From positions 36,293,895-36,357,894 of the forward strand of contig CM073590.1 of assembly GCA_037074705.1 (NCBI GenBank): 64,000 nucleotides of DNA, given 5' to 3'. Below, piece by piece: positions 10,771 to 23,165 of this stretch. The notes beneath the pieces were generated by a model. It was given only the letters and a program-made list of their open reading frames with translations. It did not search any database and was not told the origin of the DNA. The stretch comes from Zhengitettix transpicula. Lineage: Eukaryota > Arthropoda > Insecta > Orthoptera > Tetrigidae. Within the stretch, counting starts at the first letter, position 1. Every line of letters starts with the position of its first letter. The translations under genes were made by a program, and so were the position numbers.

Positions 10771-12200
10771 TCTCTCTCTATATATAAAATCGAATGTATG
10801 TCTGCGTGTCCCCTATGCGCTCCTAAACCATTCATCCGATTGCGATGAAACTTTGGTGAGTTGTTGTGCTTACCCCCGCGAAGGCTTTTGTCGGCCTTTC
10901 GAAGCGTTAGACAACTCCCAAGGGGTGAACGGGCGTCAAATTTAAAATCAAGCCGATATTATCGTTGATTAGTTACTTTTTGGGGTCTACGTGATGAATA
11001 CTTTCTATCCAGATGTATTTAGTGAATAATTTCAACCTATTAAATAGTGGGGCTGGGGATGGAGTGGCGTTACTTAAAATTAACGCGAAACAACCAAGGT
11101 AAGTGTCAAATCAATGGTTATAGGATTTCGTGGCGGAGGTGGGCAGTTTCGTTCAAATTCTCGATCAGCTAACCCGACGTATATCATCTGGCCGGGGTGT
11201 CTGGTTTTCATATTAGACGTTTGATATATTCCCACACAAGCCAATAGGCAATAGGATATGCACTTCTATGAAATTCTTTCATTAACTACGCCAGTTAAGT
11301 TGTAGTTCAGCCCTTAGGTGTAAGGGTGGGAGAGGATGAGAGTGAAATACCGTTATATAAAAATAATGACTTAAAAACTGAGACTGGTGTTGACTTTAGG
11401 GTTATGGAAGTCGCAGAGTTTAATTCGGACATTTACCATACTCGTTAAGCTGTAGCTCAGCCGCTAGGAGTGGGTTAAGACACACCGAATGCCTCTAGGG
11501 GTTAGAAACATTCCTAAACGGCTATTATTAGCGTCGAATGAAATGTTTCCGGCATCGCTTTTTTGATTGTCATTCTCGAATTTTTATCTGTCTAATTTCA
11601 ACTCCCAAAGTCATGAGAGGGAATCATCCTTACCGTACGGGTGGTTCTGATGGAAGGGGTTTACATAAAAAATTCTGAGGTTATAGAAGTCACCGAGTTT
11701 AATTTTCGTATTAATCATGGTGGTTGATGAAATTTTACGTTCCTTTTCGTGGAGGTACACGCGGTTGAAGAAAGGTTACCCGGAGCAGTTTTGACCCTCT
11801 TACGGTACTGGCAGAATTTTTGTTTTTCTTAGGGTTCCAAGATATAATATGGTCTATATTTAGTTAACTGCTGTATTTATTTACTCCTTTAAGGTATGTG
11901 ATAAAGTTTTAGACTTTACTAAGTTATCGAATATTTTTTACTGTTTTAATTCGTCTGGATTTTTAGACACTTTTATTTTATGTAGTAGGAGGGTTCCTGA
12001 ATACTCTCAGTCAGCGACGTGGTTTATTTGAAGTTAGATGCCGAGGATTAGATCGGGAAGGGGAACGTAAGCGGGTAAATGTTCCAAACACTGACGCTAT
12101 TGATGGTTAAATTAAATGTTTAACAAGAGGTTAGTATGGAATCAATTCCTATTCCGGTTAATTTAAATAAATATCCGGGCACCGCCGGGCACTCAGCTAG
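10771..12200 (+). mobile_element. Helitron-like non-autonomous element, both ends present
   Basis: The element starts TCTCTCTATATATAAAAT directly after an A and ends ...CAGCTAG directly before a T. This fits Helitron rules: insertion between A and T, 5' TC, 3' CTRR, no target-site duplication. A GC-rich hairpin (CGGGCACCGCCGGGC) lies about ten bases before the end. The first 120 bp (a 'gtatgtctgcgtgtcccc' stretch, then 'ccgattgcgatgaaactttgg') resemble a leader I recognise from dispersed arthropod elements. The body contains several degenerate G-rich units like those at 46-55 kb, plus a 149-bp foreign-looking segment at 11126-11274. No RepHel protein is encoded, so mobility would require a helper in trans. 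Confidence 0.65.
11126..11274 (+). repeat. 149-bp segment inside the Helitron-like element, copy A
   Basis: The segment runs from TTTCGTGGCGGAGGTGGGCA to ACTTCTATGAAAT. It is the same length as 14681-14829 and differs from it at about four positions (about 97% identity, no indels). It interrupts the G-rich unit pattern: 'ggttatagga' before it should continue into 'agtcgc-agagttt'. It is therefore either an insertion or a captured segment. Confidence 0.85.
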
Positions 12201-14151
12201 TTGTGACATAAAAGTCCCAACAATCACTGGTCAGAAAGGTAGTCGAAACATATTTACTTATAATAATTAATATAATCTGAAAATTATCATTAAATAAATA
12301 AATGAAACAACACAGTCAACTTTACAAAATTGGAGTAATTAATTAAAGCCAAAACTTATTTTAATACAACGTTTAGTTCACAATTTTGGGTCTTCTTCAG
12401 TCAATTATTATAAACTCTTCTAATTTAGCACATGTATGGATTCAAAAATGTTTGTCCCAAAATTGTGGACGACGTTCGATTAATAACTTTTTGGTTTAAA
12501 GTAAAAGTATTAATTATTTGATAAATTTATTAGACATATTGGCTGTGTTGTTTATTTATATTTGCTTATATTTTCGAATTTTAACTTACGGTAACATTAA
12601 TATAGGACCTATATATAACGAGAAATAAAATTAGAGATCTAATCTTTTAAGGTTCCATGGCAATAATTTTAAGAGAGCCATTCTGGAAGAACGTTAAAGA
12701 ATATATAGACATGAAAATTTCTTGGCTTATTTATAATTAGATTCTTGTAATGTCAGAAGAAAGAAGTTGAAAGAAAATTAATTTTGATAATTGTTGGGTG
12801 ACACTACGAGTGACTTGTAGTAGTTGTGTTTTAATTCTCGCTCCAACGACGCCATAAAGCACAGCGCATGAGCACTAAATCTCGTGACTCTTGGCCGCAC
12901 CATGTCTGACATCTTCATTTTATTTTTATTTCTCTAAGATTTGTGATGCAGTGCAGAATTTTCTTTTCCCATTTCTAGCAGCCTCCCCGACTCCGTCTGC
13001 TCTTATCCACATTCCTTGCCTTGCCAAAAATTCTTCTGGGGCGTAAAATATGTGAGCCTGGCAATTACATCTGCACAAGTTAAGACTCCGACCGAATTTA
13101 AGCTTTAAAGACACTATAAACCATTTGGATGCAACGGGCGTGAACTAAGGGATCGCTAGTGTGACTCGAGAAATGCGTTTCTCTTTGGTGTGAGTTTTGG
13201 GACCAGCTTTCAGAAGTTATTTATATAAGTTTAACTGTTAGAGAAACATTCTGCTACAAAAGTCCACCATTCGCTTTCTGCGGCATCGAAAATCAAATAC
13301 ATGACGGATGGTAAAAGGAGAAAAATAACATCAACAATTTATCGCGCTATACCCAGCACAGTAAAATTCAGCTTGTAGAATTCGCAATGCGGATCTTTCT
13401 AAATCAATGAACGTTTTGCTTTTTAGTACCCGAGTCCTAATACTGATTTATCAGTAATTTAGTTACAATCAATAAACAAATTACTAAATTAAGGATGGGT
13501 ATTATAAAGGAACAGTGAGTGGGAACACATGAAATAGATTTATGATCTTGTTTATAGTGGTAAATATTTGTATTAATGATAAGAGGATAAGGTAACGATG
13601 TGTAGACAGAATTTAAGTATCAGTTTTGACATGCCTTTAAAAATATTTTTTTTACGTTTAAAATTGCGTACTTAATTGCTGACCTGTGATAAAACTTAAC
13701 AACTTTACGGGACAGTGAAATATAACCCATAGGTGCGGAACGTAAAGTTATTTTACAATAATAGCTTTTTCTGAGATTAATTATCATACTTACATTTCAA
13801 AAGAATTATTTGGTTATTATGTACTCATTAAAGATTCCTTCTTTATTGTTATTTTGTTCTTGTAGTAATAGTAAAATATATGGTGATGACTCAAAAACGT
13901 AGCTACTTATAGCCCGATCAGGATCTCGTCCATCCTCATCATGCTGGAAGAACGTTGATTAAAGAAGTGGTTAGGTTATTATTAAGGCTATAGATTTCAT
14001 AAATAATAATTTTAATTTATTATTAATTTTGTTTGATATAATTTATTTGATATAACACAAATATATTGATTGACAAATAAATGATACTAAATTATTACAC
14101 AATTCATCCACATATACATATTGCGTACTGTAAAATAATAAATAACTTTTA
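12201..14151. other. No gene recognised; moderately GC-richer patch at 12.79-13.20 kb
   Basis: Mostly AT-rich. The patch around 12790-13200 is less AT-rich and contains a 62-aa minus frame (12926-13114) with no recognisable domain. No repeat partner was found inside the window. Confidence 0.4.
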
Positions 14152-14562
14152 GTGGGATTCGAAACAATGTATCACGAAAATGACAATTGGAATTATTTTA
14201 GAAATGTAATAAGAGACAGCCGCGGGCATTGCTTACGTAAAGTTCAGCTGGTGTCATCGGGAAATTGTATGCCTTCTTTTGCCTCAGTCAGAAAATTCTT
14301 AATTATGCAGTCAATTTTAGTCACACAGATACCTATGCAGTCTCGTTTCAATTCGTCGTCTTCGGAGCTGTATAACAGCATATTTGTCTGTATCCAGACG
14401 CGAAACTCGATCATCTCCCTCCATTTTTACCAACAGCTGTCTCCATTCAAAACTGCCTCATCTTCGTTGACCCTTTTCAGCTCCTCTGATCACCTGCTGT
14501 TCCCATCGTCCTGTTTTGTTTGCGTAAGTAAATTCTTGATCCTTATTTTCCGAAATTTGTAG
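14152..14562 (+). other. 136-codon open frame, unrecognised
   Basis: One of the longest open frames in the window, but its translation is rich in Ser, Phe and Leu and shows no motif, signal peptide or domain I recognise. It lies just upstream of the 149-bp repeat and the R2-like relic, so it may be eroded element sequence. The ORF could be chance; I do not claim a gene. Confidence 0.15.
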
Positions 14563-14589
14563 CAGGTGTTAATGCAAATATGGAAAATC

Positions 14590-14829
14590 TTATCCTCCAT
14601 AAATTATATACGTGGGACACGATCGCTCCTCAAAGGGCAGAGAGTGTTGCGTGGTGATAATAAGCCCACAGGCAGAAGGGTTTCGTGGCGGAGGTGGGCA
14701 GTTTCGTTCAAATTCTCGATCAGCTAACCCGACGTATGTCATCTGGCCGGGGTGCCTGGTTATCATATTAGACGTTTGATATATTGCCACACAAGCCAAT
14801 AGGCAATAGGATATGCACTTCTATGAAAT
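14590..14829 (+). repeat. Repeat segment, copy B, containing the 149-bp duplicate
   Basis: Positions 14681-14829 duplicate 11126-11274 at about 97% identity over exactly 149 bp. The sequence before it (14590-14680) has no match in the other copy. A small palindrome, TGTAAAC-ATT-GTTTACA, follows immediately at 14830-14846. Neither strand gives a recognisable protein. Confidence 0.8.
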
Positions 14830-14849
14830 GTAAACATTGTTTACAATAT

Positions 14850-15420
14850 GGGTAACTCATCCAAAATACCTGGTCTAGATTATGTGCTATTGAAGTATAC
14901 AAGAATAAATTGTCTATCAAGCGCGGCCAGGATGTCCAGAGGTGAGAAGCGGTGGCATCGAGACGTCAAGCGCACGGCAGGATGTAGGGTTGTGGGGACT
15001 AGCGCTCATATCATGCCAAAGATCCCACGGTGAAAAAATTAGAAGATATGATGCGATTTGTCATGCATTGGCAGTTGGACTCCAGAAGAAGTATGGGAAG
15101 TGACCAGTGATGAGATAATCCCTATAGATAATGGCAATAGGAAGCCTAACTTGATCTGCTATAAAAAATAATGTCACAGTTATTGATGGGGAAATGGTAA
15201 CCAAAGATACACCCCTTAATGCAAACACCACAGGGAAAAGTCGTTATTATAGCGACAATAAAGATATAAACAACTACATTCGAAATAAATACAAAATTCT
15301 ACCTGAGGTTTACGACCTCCACGCTTTCATGAAGAGGTGTGATACAGTATTTTCAGAGTCTCATGCTCGCCTCAAGTACTCACGAGACCTTGAGAGTCAT
15401 TCATAGTTTGAATGGATTGC
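14850..15420 (+). pseudogene. R2-like non-LTR retrotransposon, C-terminal endonuclease-domain relic
   Basis: Broken frames together spell the C-terminal region of R2-clade (REL-endonuclease) proteins. One frame gives a degenerate zinc-knuckle, CRVVGTSAHIMPKIP, where C-x-C-x-H-x-C is expected. A shift at about 15027 gives HGEKIRRYDAICHALAVGL, a close match to the conserved HxxRxxRHD/YDxICxxLA block. Further on, RKPNLICYKK and NVTVIDGEMV correspond to the KPDL...VxDxxVV endonuclease core, followed by a K-S-x-Y-Y segment. At least two frameshifts and a stop are present. R2 itself inserts in 28S rDNA, but no rDNA is present here, so this is a different site-specificity clade or a dispersed relic. 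No reverse-transcriptase domain survives upstream. Confidence 0.6.
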
Positions 15421-15539
15421 GTATTTAAAGTTTATGAAGACGATTTTGGCTTGAAATATAAATTAATTCTATATATGCCCGGGCCGGCATTCGTGCGAGG
15501 GAGCGGGTAAGCGATTACAACCATACTATTAAAGTACAA

Positions 15540-16450
15540 TTTAAAAGTACAATTCGTACAAAAAACTACTACAAGCCTACCAACCGAAACTCAAAAATGT
15601 CCTATATGTCATAACATATTCACCACAATATGTAAGCAACTTCAACACCACCCAACCAGCCAAAGCTCACCACATACATAACTTTACCGTCTTGGCAAAT
15701 GGACAGAATCCAAACCGATCTCTTGATATTTGAACTAACACAAACAAATTTCAAGCTCAATGGATAAAAGCCTTCAACTTGCTTAGTGAAAAATACCCTA
15801 ACTATCAAGTAGTATTTACGGACGGAGTAAAAATTATTCCTCTAACCTCATACGTCAATCATTACGACCGAACTAACTGCTATGAAATTGGCCCTAGACT
15901 TCTTCGAACAATCAAATGATAAACTCTTTCTACTAGTCACACACCCTCTTTCGGCTATCAAACAGATAACTAACTTTATATATGATTCTGAATTAATAAA
16001 ATCCCATAAACTCAAATTATCAGGAAAAGCTATAATATTTGTAATGACACCTGCCCGGCATAATATTTCATGGAATGACGCGCTTGATGCTCTCAAGAGG
16101 ATACATGGATATTCTTAAGGAATAAAATCAACCAACTATGGGAAATTACAAGGAAGATTCTCATAACCAGCCAACTCCATACACTACTCACCAACATATT
16201 GGAAATAAAGTTCCCACCCGACATCTGTAGCAGTGAACAATCTGAATTATCGAGAATTAGAACCAACGACTCGTATTTAACTCACTCGAATTTTTCTCTA
16301 ACACAATTTTCATTCAAGCATATACTAACCAAATGCAAGATATTTGGCCATCCGTCCTCGAGAACACGAACCTACAAGAAATAAAAACTTCATACGATAT
16401 CCAAAAAAGTATTACGTTATTTCAAATACATTCATTTATTTAACCGCATA
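15540..16450 (+). pseudogene. I/Jockey-type LINE relic with RNase H domain
   Basis: The sequence gives QVVFTDGVK at 15806, the first catalytic block of RNase H in I-group LINEs (normally FTDGSK). After a frameshift comes the frame 15882-16118. It contains ALDFFEQSNDKLFLLVTHPLSAI (catalytic DSLSA eroded to HPLSA) and VMTPARHNISWNDALDALKR, matching the conserved W-T-P-x-H-x-x-I-x-G-N-x-x-A-D-A block. The 16199-16384 frame continues with ELSRIRTNDSYLTHS, the LxRLRIGHTxLTH motif after RNase H, then FKHILTKCKIF (HxLxxC). RNase H removes the RNA strand during element copying. The gene is inactive: active-site residues are changed and frames are broken. The 5' part (EN and RT) is missing. Confidence 0.75.
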
Positions 16451-18930
16451 CCATTATAGTACCATGTACTAGTTTGTAAGTAAAAACCAATATGAGCCCC
16501 ACTCAATTAGGTAGTCAATTACCTCTGAAGTAGTTACGACTAAAAATAATAATAATTTTAAAATTCAATAATTTTCAAAATCAAGAAACTCTTGCACTGA
16601 TTAAAACGCGCCTTTCAATAAAATATTTTACACTGAATCACAAAACTCTTGTACTTATTTATATTTTTTGTCTCTAAAGAAACAATACTATATAACATTC
16701 TTCCTGAATGTAGATTACTTCTATGGTAGAGAGCAAGGTGATGCATTATCTATTTTACAGCGGACCGATTTATAGACTCACATTCGTGAAGATCGCAATT
16801 CGTTTGTAACAGTAGGTTGAGTCAGGATTTGAACACTTTTGAAGAAACTTTTGTGACTAGGTTTGTAATCCGTAATATAAAGTACTCTAATGGCGCGTTT
16901 TGACAATCTGAATACTTCTGTAGAAAATGCCTCAATTAACGTTGCCATTGCAGATAAATGAATGAAAATGCTCGAAGTAAGAGAATTGCAGTCGAATAAG
17001 TAATGGGAATAAAATGTGTGCTTCCAGAGATATCAATATCCTTTACATTAACCAAGTATTCTCCTTCCTAAGGATAAAAGAAATTATTTTGTTGGAACTG
17101 TATGTTATATACTGACAGAACATCTAATTGAGTGGTACAAAATATTCTCGTATTCCAATTATTTTATCTCATTCGGTTTCTTAAAATAATACTTCTACAA
17201 TATAAAACGTCATAACTCTGTTTCTTTAGATGAGAACGTTAAAATAAATAATAAATCAAAATGTATCGTTGTTTCATTAACTATAATCATGATTTCATTG
17301 CTCGTATTCATTAACATGATATTTATAAATTAATATATCACGGTGACTTAGAATTATAGCTGATGAGAATACAAAAATAAACGGAAACCTTGTTGACACT
17401 TGGTTAATAAAATATTTTTTTAATTATAATATTCTATTAAAATGGTCGTTAAAAATAACGTACTAATAAAGAAACAAAGTAAAATAATATATTTTCTGTA
17501 CTTAAGAACAATTTCGAATGTACTAGGAATACATGTATGAATTTATAAAAAAAATTGTAAATCTTCTATAATTTAAAAACCATTTAATCATCTCTAAATG
17601 TTTATACATGTCAGAAATGAAAGTAAGCTGCATTGATTTAATGCAATTAATAAGTCGTTACAAATAGATTATGCGGCCATAACGAGTTACTAATGGCGCT
17701 GTTTAGTCGTAATTTGCATGTTAAATCACAAACTTGTTTCTGTTTAAGTCTTGATGGTTATATTAAAATGAGAATGGAAATAATAGTTCCTTCGATCTTT
17801 CAAATTATGTACTGCTAGAACGAGAATATGATTTTCAAGCAGCAGGTACGAGTGGTTCACTCTGATCAGGTAACGAGAAATTATTGTGTGTGTTGCATAT
17901 ACACATGTTGATCACATGTATTAATGTAATTTATTATTTGTGCAATATAATTTCGTATCGAGTTTAAAATCGTCTATGTTTTTGTTTGATTAGGGTTTAA
18001 TTTACTCATTACGTTGTTTCTACATAATTTCTTAATTAAATTATTTATTTGAATTATAAACAGATTCGTCACAAAATTCATGTAAAAAAACAAAGAAATA
18101 ATTATTGGCTACTTTAAGATATTTAAATAAATTAATTGACGGAAGTAAATATAAAAACTCTAAAAATTATAATACTATAAAGGAATATAATATGGATTGC
18201 AATTTATTTTCAGATATCTTCTGACGGCTGTTTAGTAAATTAGACGTGAAAAGTATAACTCATATTTCTTATGGAAAACTAAATCCGCAAAGACGATAGA
18301 ATTTTTTTCTCGTTTAAATGAATTATTTCATATGGATACTTTTGATTCAGATTTTTATGAATGGGATTCGGAATTATTTTTCATTGTGAATTAAAAACAA
18401 TTATCAGCATTATAATATTTTATTATTATCACATCACTGCCAGCATTTACGTTTTAAATGCTTGCAATAATATTATTCTCAATGTGGCTGTGACAATGAT
18501 CTAGTTGGCTTTCATCCAAACCACTGTTAAGAACACGATTATAAACTGAGGAGACGAAGCGTAATATATCCCAGGGTAACGTAGCATGTGATTATCATAA
18601 AAATAACGAGGAAATAAATTAAAATAGTTCTTTTTCATCACTGTGCGTCTTCATCTATGTTTATATTAAATTTCACGAGTTATTACGCTCATGGTACAGA
18701 TTAACGCGAACGGCAACATAACATTCAACAACTCTTCTTGGAACATGCAAATTTTGTCTAATATGGAAGTGGTATTTCGAAGCCTCCGGGCAGGCGAAAA
18801 ATTCTGAATAATCGATACCGTTCTTTTTTTCTTGTGTCGCATGGTTATTACGTAAACATTTCCATTTTATAACTGTAGAGATTATTTCATCATATCCATG
18901 GTGATTTGTTTGTTCCATCACTGAGGCAAG
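16451..18930. other. AT-rich DNA, nothing recognised
   Basis: Very AT-rich. The 82-aa minus frame at 18673-18921 is unremarkable in motif content, although it directly precedes the CpG-rich island. No repeat copy is recognised. Confidence 0.45.
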
Positions 18931-18939
18931 TAACCACAG

Positions 18940-19215
18940 CTTTTTGAATTGTGATCGTGCGGCTTGGATTTACGTCGCGAGAAGCCAATCCGCTTGCTCA
19001 CTTTTGCGGGACGCATACGAAATCTGCGCAACGATACGAAAGCTCTACGTGATCTGCAGAGGGAAGCGACGTGGTTTATAGGTCCGTCTGTCGTCTCTTA
19101 GCATTTATTTGCCATTTGTCTGCATATAAACGTAGAAACTATACGCGGAAGAAGTTCGTAACGCATTACAACGAAAACGAAACGAGAACGACGTACAGTT
19201 TTCTAACGACTATTT
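18940..19215 (+). promoter_or_regulatory. CpG-rich island, candidate promoter or 5' exon
   Basis: By eye there are roughly 25 CpG dinucleotides in about 270 bp, standing out sharply from CpG-poor AT-rich flanks. It contains TATAAACG-type sequence (CATATAAACG near 19124) about 40 bp upstream of an ACG/GAA-rich stretch (CGAAAACGAAACGAGAACGACG region) resembling insect 5' UTRs. No coding frame follows in either orientation. It could be a host promoter whose exons lie elsewhere, the promoter end of an unrecognised retroelement, or chance composition. The strand is inferred only from the TATA-like box. Confidence 0.3.
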
Positions 19216-20600
19216 CTAAAAGTAATTGGTGTTATTTTATATGAAGAGACATTTATTGTATGTTATCAAGTTGTGACCATAGTTGCCTGATATACATCTG
19301 AAGCACAATCACGTGTAACGAACAATACTGGAGCACGAAATAGTAGCTTCCTAGTTTTCATATAATTTTAATTTTAGTTTATCGACATAAAATTACATTG
19401 CTCACGTGATAATGAAAAGTATTTCGAAAGTTAAAAAATATAAATACCCGCTTTTACTTTAGGGTTTAACGGACCAAATGAGAATATACTCGAGTATTTA
19501 CACTACAACTATTATCTTGTATAAATATTACAATTGGCATGTTCGGCTAATTTGTCCAATTTTTTTCTGAATAATGAAAACATCGGTAGCGTTTTTAAAT
19601 GCAGCATTTCTTAAACTTTCATATTTCGTAACTTTTAATAAAATATCTTCTTTATAGCAAGTTAAATTGTCTTATGAAATTTAATTATGTAAATTTAATA
19701 TGAAGATTGTCGGTATATAAACACACAGTTTTGTCTTTCACAAAAAAGAATTAATTCATATATTTACTGTTATATTTTTCAGAAGGTCTTCGGAAACAAG
19801 TCATAGGTTTTAATTTTACTTATATGTACATATTTGTGTGTTTGTTCGTGTGTATTAAATAGAGGCTTAAAGTGTCGACTGAGTTCAGCACGTTTATTGT
19901 GTGTAGTGAGAAAATGTGTAACGTTTCTATTAAGTACAGTCCAAAAACTAATCCTGAGATAACAGATTTAGAATATTACCTTAATTTGAAAACAAACAAA
20001 TAATTAATTATTATTTATATTTATTAATTATAATTAATAGAACAATAATTTTATTAAACTATTCGTTCAATATAAACACTTTAGCACCCGTGTATAGTTT
20101 TTATTTCTTTCGTTGGAGGCTACTTAAAGCTGATTAAAACTCATAATTTTAAACTATATAACAATTCTTTAACGGATTAAAATTTTTCCGATGCTTATAT
20201 CAGACATAATACAATACAGAGAGTTTTTAAGTAATAATATTTACATGTAATATTCAATAATTTTTATTTTGGACATTATAGACACATAAATATAAAGGTA
20301 CTCTTTATATATAAAATTTATTTTATATTATTATTAGTTGATCCAAGGTAACACAAATAATATTATTTACATTAATTACGGTAAACTTGAGCTATGAAAT
20401 ATCTTTTCAGGGTCGAATTTTGCTCTTTTTATCTATTTAGTTCCCATATCGCGTTGTACCTGTTCCTACAATTGTGACAATTGAACAAATAATGCCCAGT
20501 TCCTGTACATTAACATAAATAATTAAGGATAATTTTTATCTTATTGTTCAGCTCCTTGCCAAAATATTCTGATGAAAAAGAAACAATTGAAATATCTTTA
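19216..20600. other. AT-rich DNA, nothing recognised
   Basis: No ORF, repeat or motif is supported. Several long A/T runs suggest only compositional structure. Confidence 0.45.
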
Positions 20601-21800
20601 CCAACTCGTATAGGCAGTGCTTCAAATTGATGCAATTGTCACAAGTATGAAATTTTCACGATTACGTACTGATTGGCGAAATTTCAGCTCCCCCTTTAAA
20701 TTAGGTCCAGAACCAGCTTCCACATTTGTAGCTTACAAATATGGCCAATTTAAGGATTCAGGACAGAACACAATCAGAATCGAGCACACGACTCTGAGTG
20801 AGAATGGGCTTCAAAGCACATATAATATGATTTCGTGTGCTTATTATGTACACTTACTAGGAGCACCTCTGATTTAGCGCTTCCCACCGACTACTCCAAA
20901 CCACCTCTTGCGTCAAACTTTCTCTCTATTATTTTACTGTTTCTGGCCACGTGCCGGATGGCTGTAGAATATTCTGACGGGCTTCTTTCGAGCGTCACAC
21001 TAACAATAGTGCTTTGGCCTTTCTTTTTTCACAATTACACCTCCAATACTTTCGTATCATTACAACCAAAGAGATTAGAAACTACTTAACATGCTGTTAT
21101 TATATTAAATTCGTTTGAAATGCAATATGCGCTAATCTTCTAAACTTAAAAATTATTTATTTGACTATGAAGTATTTGATAGATTATTTTTAGTTACAGT
21201 ACTCAGCTAATTTAATTCATACAGTTAAAGTACTATTGAAATTTTCTGCAATAATCTATAACTGCTTTATTTACTTTAAAATAATTGTGCTAGCGTATTT
21301 ATAATTTTAAGAATTAACGACGCAAAACTTTGAAACAGTATAAATATTTCGTTAAAATAGATCGTATTTTACATCATTACATTACAATGAGTATGCAATA
21401 AATTGTTGCAATCGTTCGTAATGTTCCTCTCCGTAAATTGAACATTTACTACAGTGAGCAACAAAGAGAAACAATCTGTTGCACTTAAGAATGGGATTCA
21501 AACAAGGGAAATGACATTTGTCCACATATCCGTGTCCTTTCATGTAAACACAGGCATGTTTATAGCTCACCAGTCATGAGAACGGATCAGTCCGGTTCCT
21601 CTTATCTGGCTCAGAATTAGACCTCAGCTCACCGCAATCCAATCTCCGCCGGCGCAAAGGAATCCCATGGCGGATCCCCGCCAGGTCAAACGCCATCCTA
21701 CACACAAAACTTTATTTTCGTATTAAGGGCTCCTCTCCAATCTTGCCAACATTCAATTTGTGAAGGGAGACACAAGGAAAAGAACTTTCCAACTTCTTTC
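20600..21800. other. Mixed-composition stretch with unrecognised open frames
   Basis: Less AT-rich than its surroundings in two patches (20600-21070 and 21560-21790). Plus-strand frames 20617-20877 and 20835-21089 overlap in different frames, and neither shows a motif. The patch at 21630-21690 is GC-rich ('ctccgccggcgcaaagg'). This is possibly an eroded repeat with no partner in this window. Confidence 0.25.
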
Positions 21801-23060
21801 AGGCTTGCCTCTCTGTTTATAAACACGCAGAGATTTAACATAACAAAAATTCAATATGTTTATTTAACTATTTTTCACTATTGCTCCAATAAACCAGAAG
21901 TAATAAAACCAGCGTAACGTACTCCGTCTAAATTAACTGTCAAAAAATTTAATCAATTTAGCACTAAAATATTTTATTTCATCACACAAAAAGTAACTTC
22001 AGGAAACTACGATTTTAGGACTGCTAAAAAATAACATTAAAATAATTTTACAATAATTTATTCCGTATAGGTATTTTTAAACAGGCGTCAACTAAATTAT
22101 TACTTATTCGCTGAATGTAAAAAATCTTAACCTCGCTTAATGCATTAGTAATCAAATCGAAATAAAATATTCGCAGACGATTAAATGCATTGCATTTAAT
22201 TAAATATTCAATTTACATTTTGTTACTTTTTAAACAGAAAATATTTATTTTTTATGAATTCAATGTTTATTCTCGAAACATTTCATATGAAATAGTTATG
22301 ACCCATCACCAATAAAAATTGAACACTAACATTTATTGAAAATCCGCTATATGCGTTAATAATGCGGACTGTCTTAATTAATAAATAGTAATGAAAATAA
22401 TAATGTATGACATTAATTATTTTTTAGACTATTTTAGAAGCTTTCGATGTTAATTTATTATCATCTAACCAATATTACTATCGTTGATAGCAACCAAAGT
22501 TCTAAGGCAAACAACAGTAATATTTAATGTCCTGTGTCCAATAAACGATAGTGCCATTAATTTTAAATAATCCACTATATAATCCGCTTTGTTACATTTC
22601 TGTATTTTTATATTTTCTGTGTGTTAAATTATAATTAATTTTTCCTTTGGGTTTTACTTACGTCATCACGTTTTAAAATGTTTATTATTTAGGCGTTAAT
22701 GTTCTTATGAAAGTTATACTAATTTTCTGAATATTGAGTATGGTTTCTACGTCTGTTTCTATTTTTTATTAAGTTATTTCGTTCATTTTCGATATTCAGT
22801 CCGTCTGCTTTATATTAATTCTTTTAAAATGTTTTCAGATTCCAATGGAAACATTTCAAGAAATATGAAGCAGTTTATTAACAATTTAGTTTTGCAGTTA
22901 TTAATTTTATATATATCAAGTAAAAATCGCCATTAGCTAGAAACAGCTTTGTATAAGTTACAGATGAAAATGAGTAGAGTATAATTAGATAGGGTTTATT
23001 TTTCACAAGAAAATTATTTATCAAGTAAAATCAATATAATAAATTAAACCATCTGTTAAA
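21801..23060. other. AT-rich DNA, nothing recognised
   Basis: No supported feature. It lies between the mixed-composition stretch and the inverted PLE pair. Confidence 0.45.
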
Positions 23061-23111
23061 TTTATAATATTTCAATGAAAGTATGGCCAGAAAAACCGAC
23101 AATAACGTATT

Positions 23112-23165
23112 AACCAACTCACAGCGTTTCCTCCACCAATCGATGGTCCTTATCAAGTGAAAATT
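23112..23165 (-). ncRNA. Hammerhead-ribozyme-like core in PLE left arm
   Basis: Read on the minus strand: CTTGATAA (for CCTGATGA), then a GGACCAT-cg-ATTGGT stem-loop, GGAGGAAAC and GCTGTGAGTTGGTTAATA. The CUGANGA-stem II-GAAAC order and the short stem III followed by a GUU/GUUAAUA end fit PLE hammerheads. Two core positions deviate, so activity is doubtful. Confidence 0.4.

Noticed and set aside
14152..14562. 136-codon frame as a host membrane protein gene
   Set aside because: Ser/Phe/Leu richness mimics hydrophobic segments, but there is no consistent membrane pattern, motif or splice context.
16730..17000. Gag capsid-like fragment (GDALSILQRTDL)
   Set aside because: Twelve residues resemble a gag segment, but following stops and lack of any further capsid or zinc-knuckle match make it too weak.
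20617..21089. Two overlapping open frames as one frameshifted gene
   Set aside because: Neither frame has a recognisable motif and the opposite strand looks equally plausible; kept only as an unclassified stretch.
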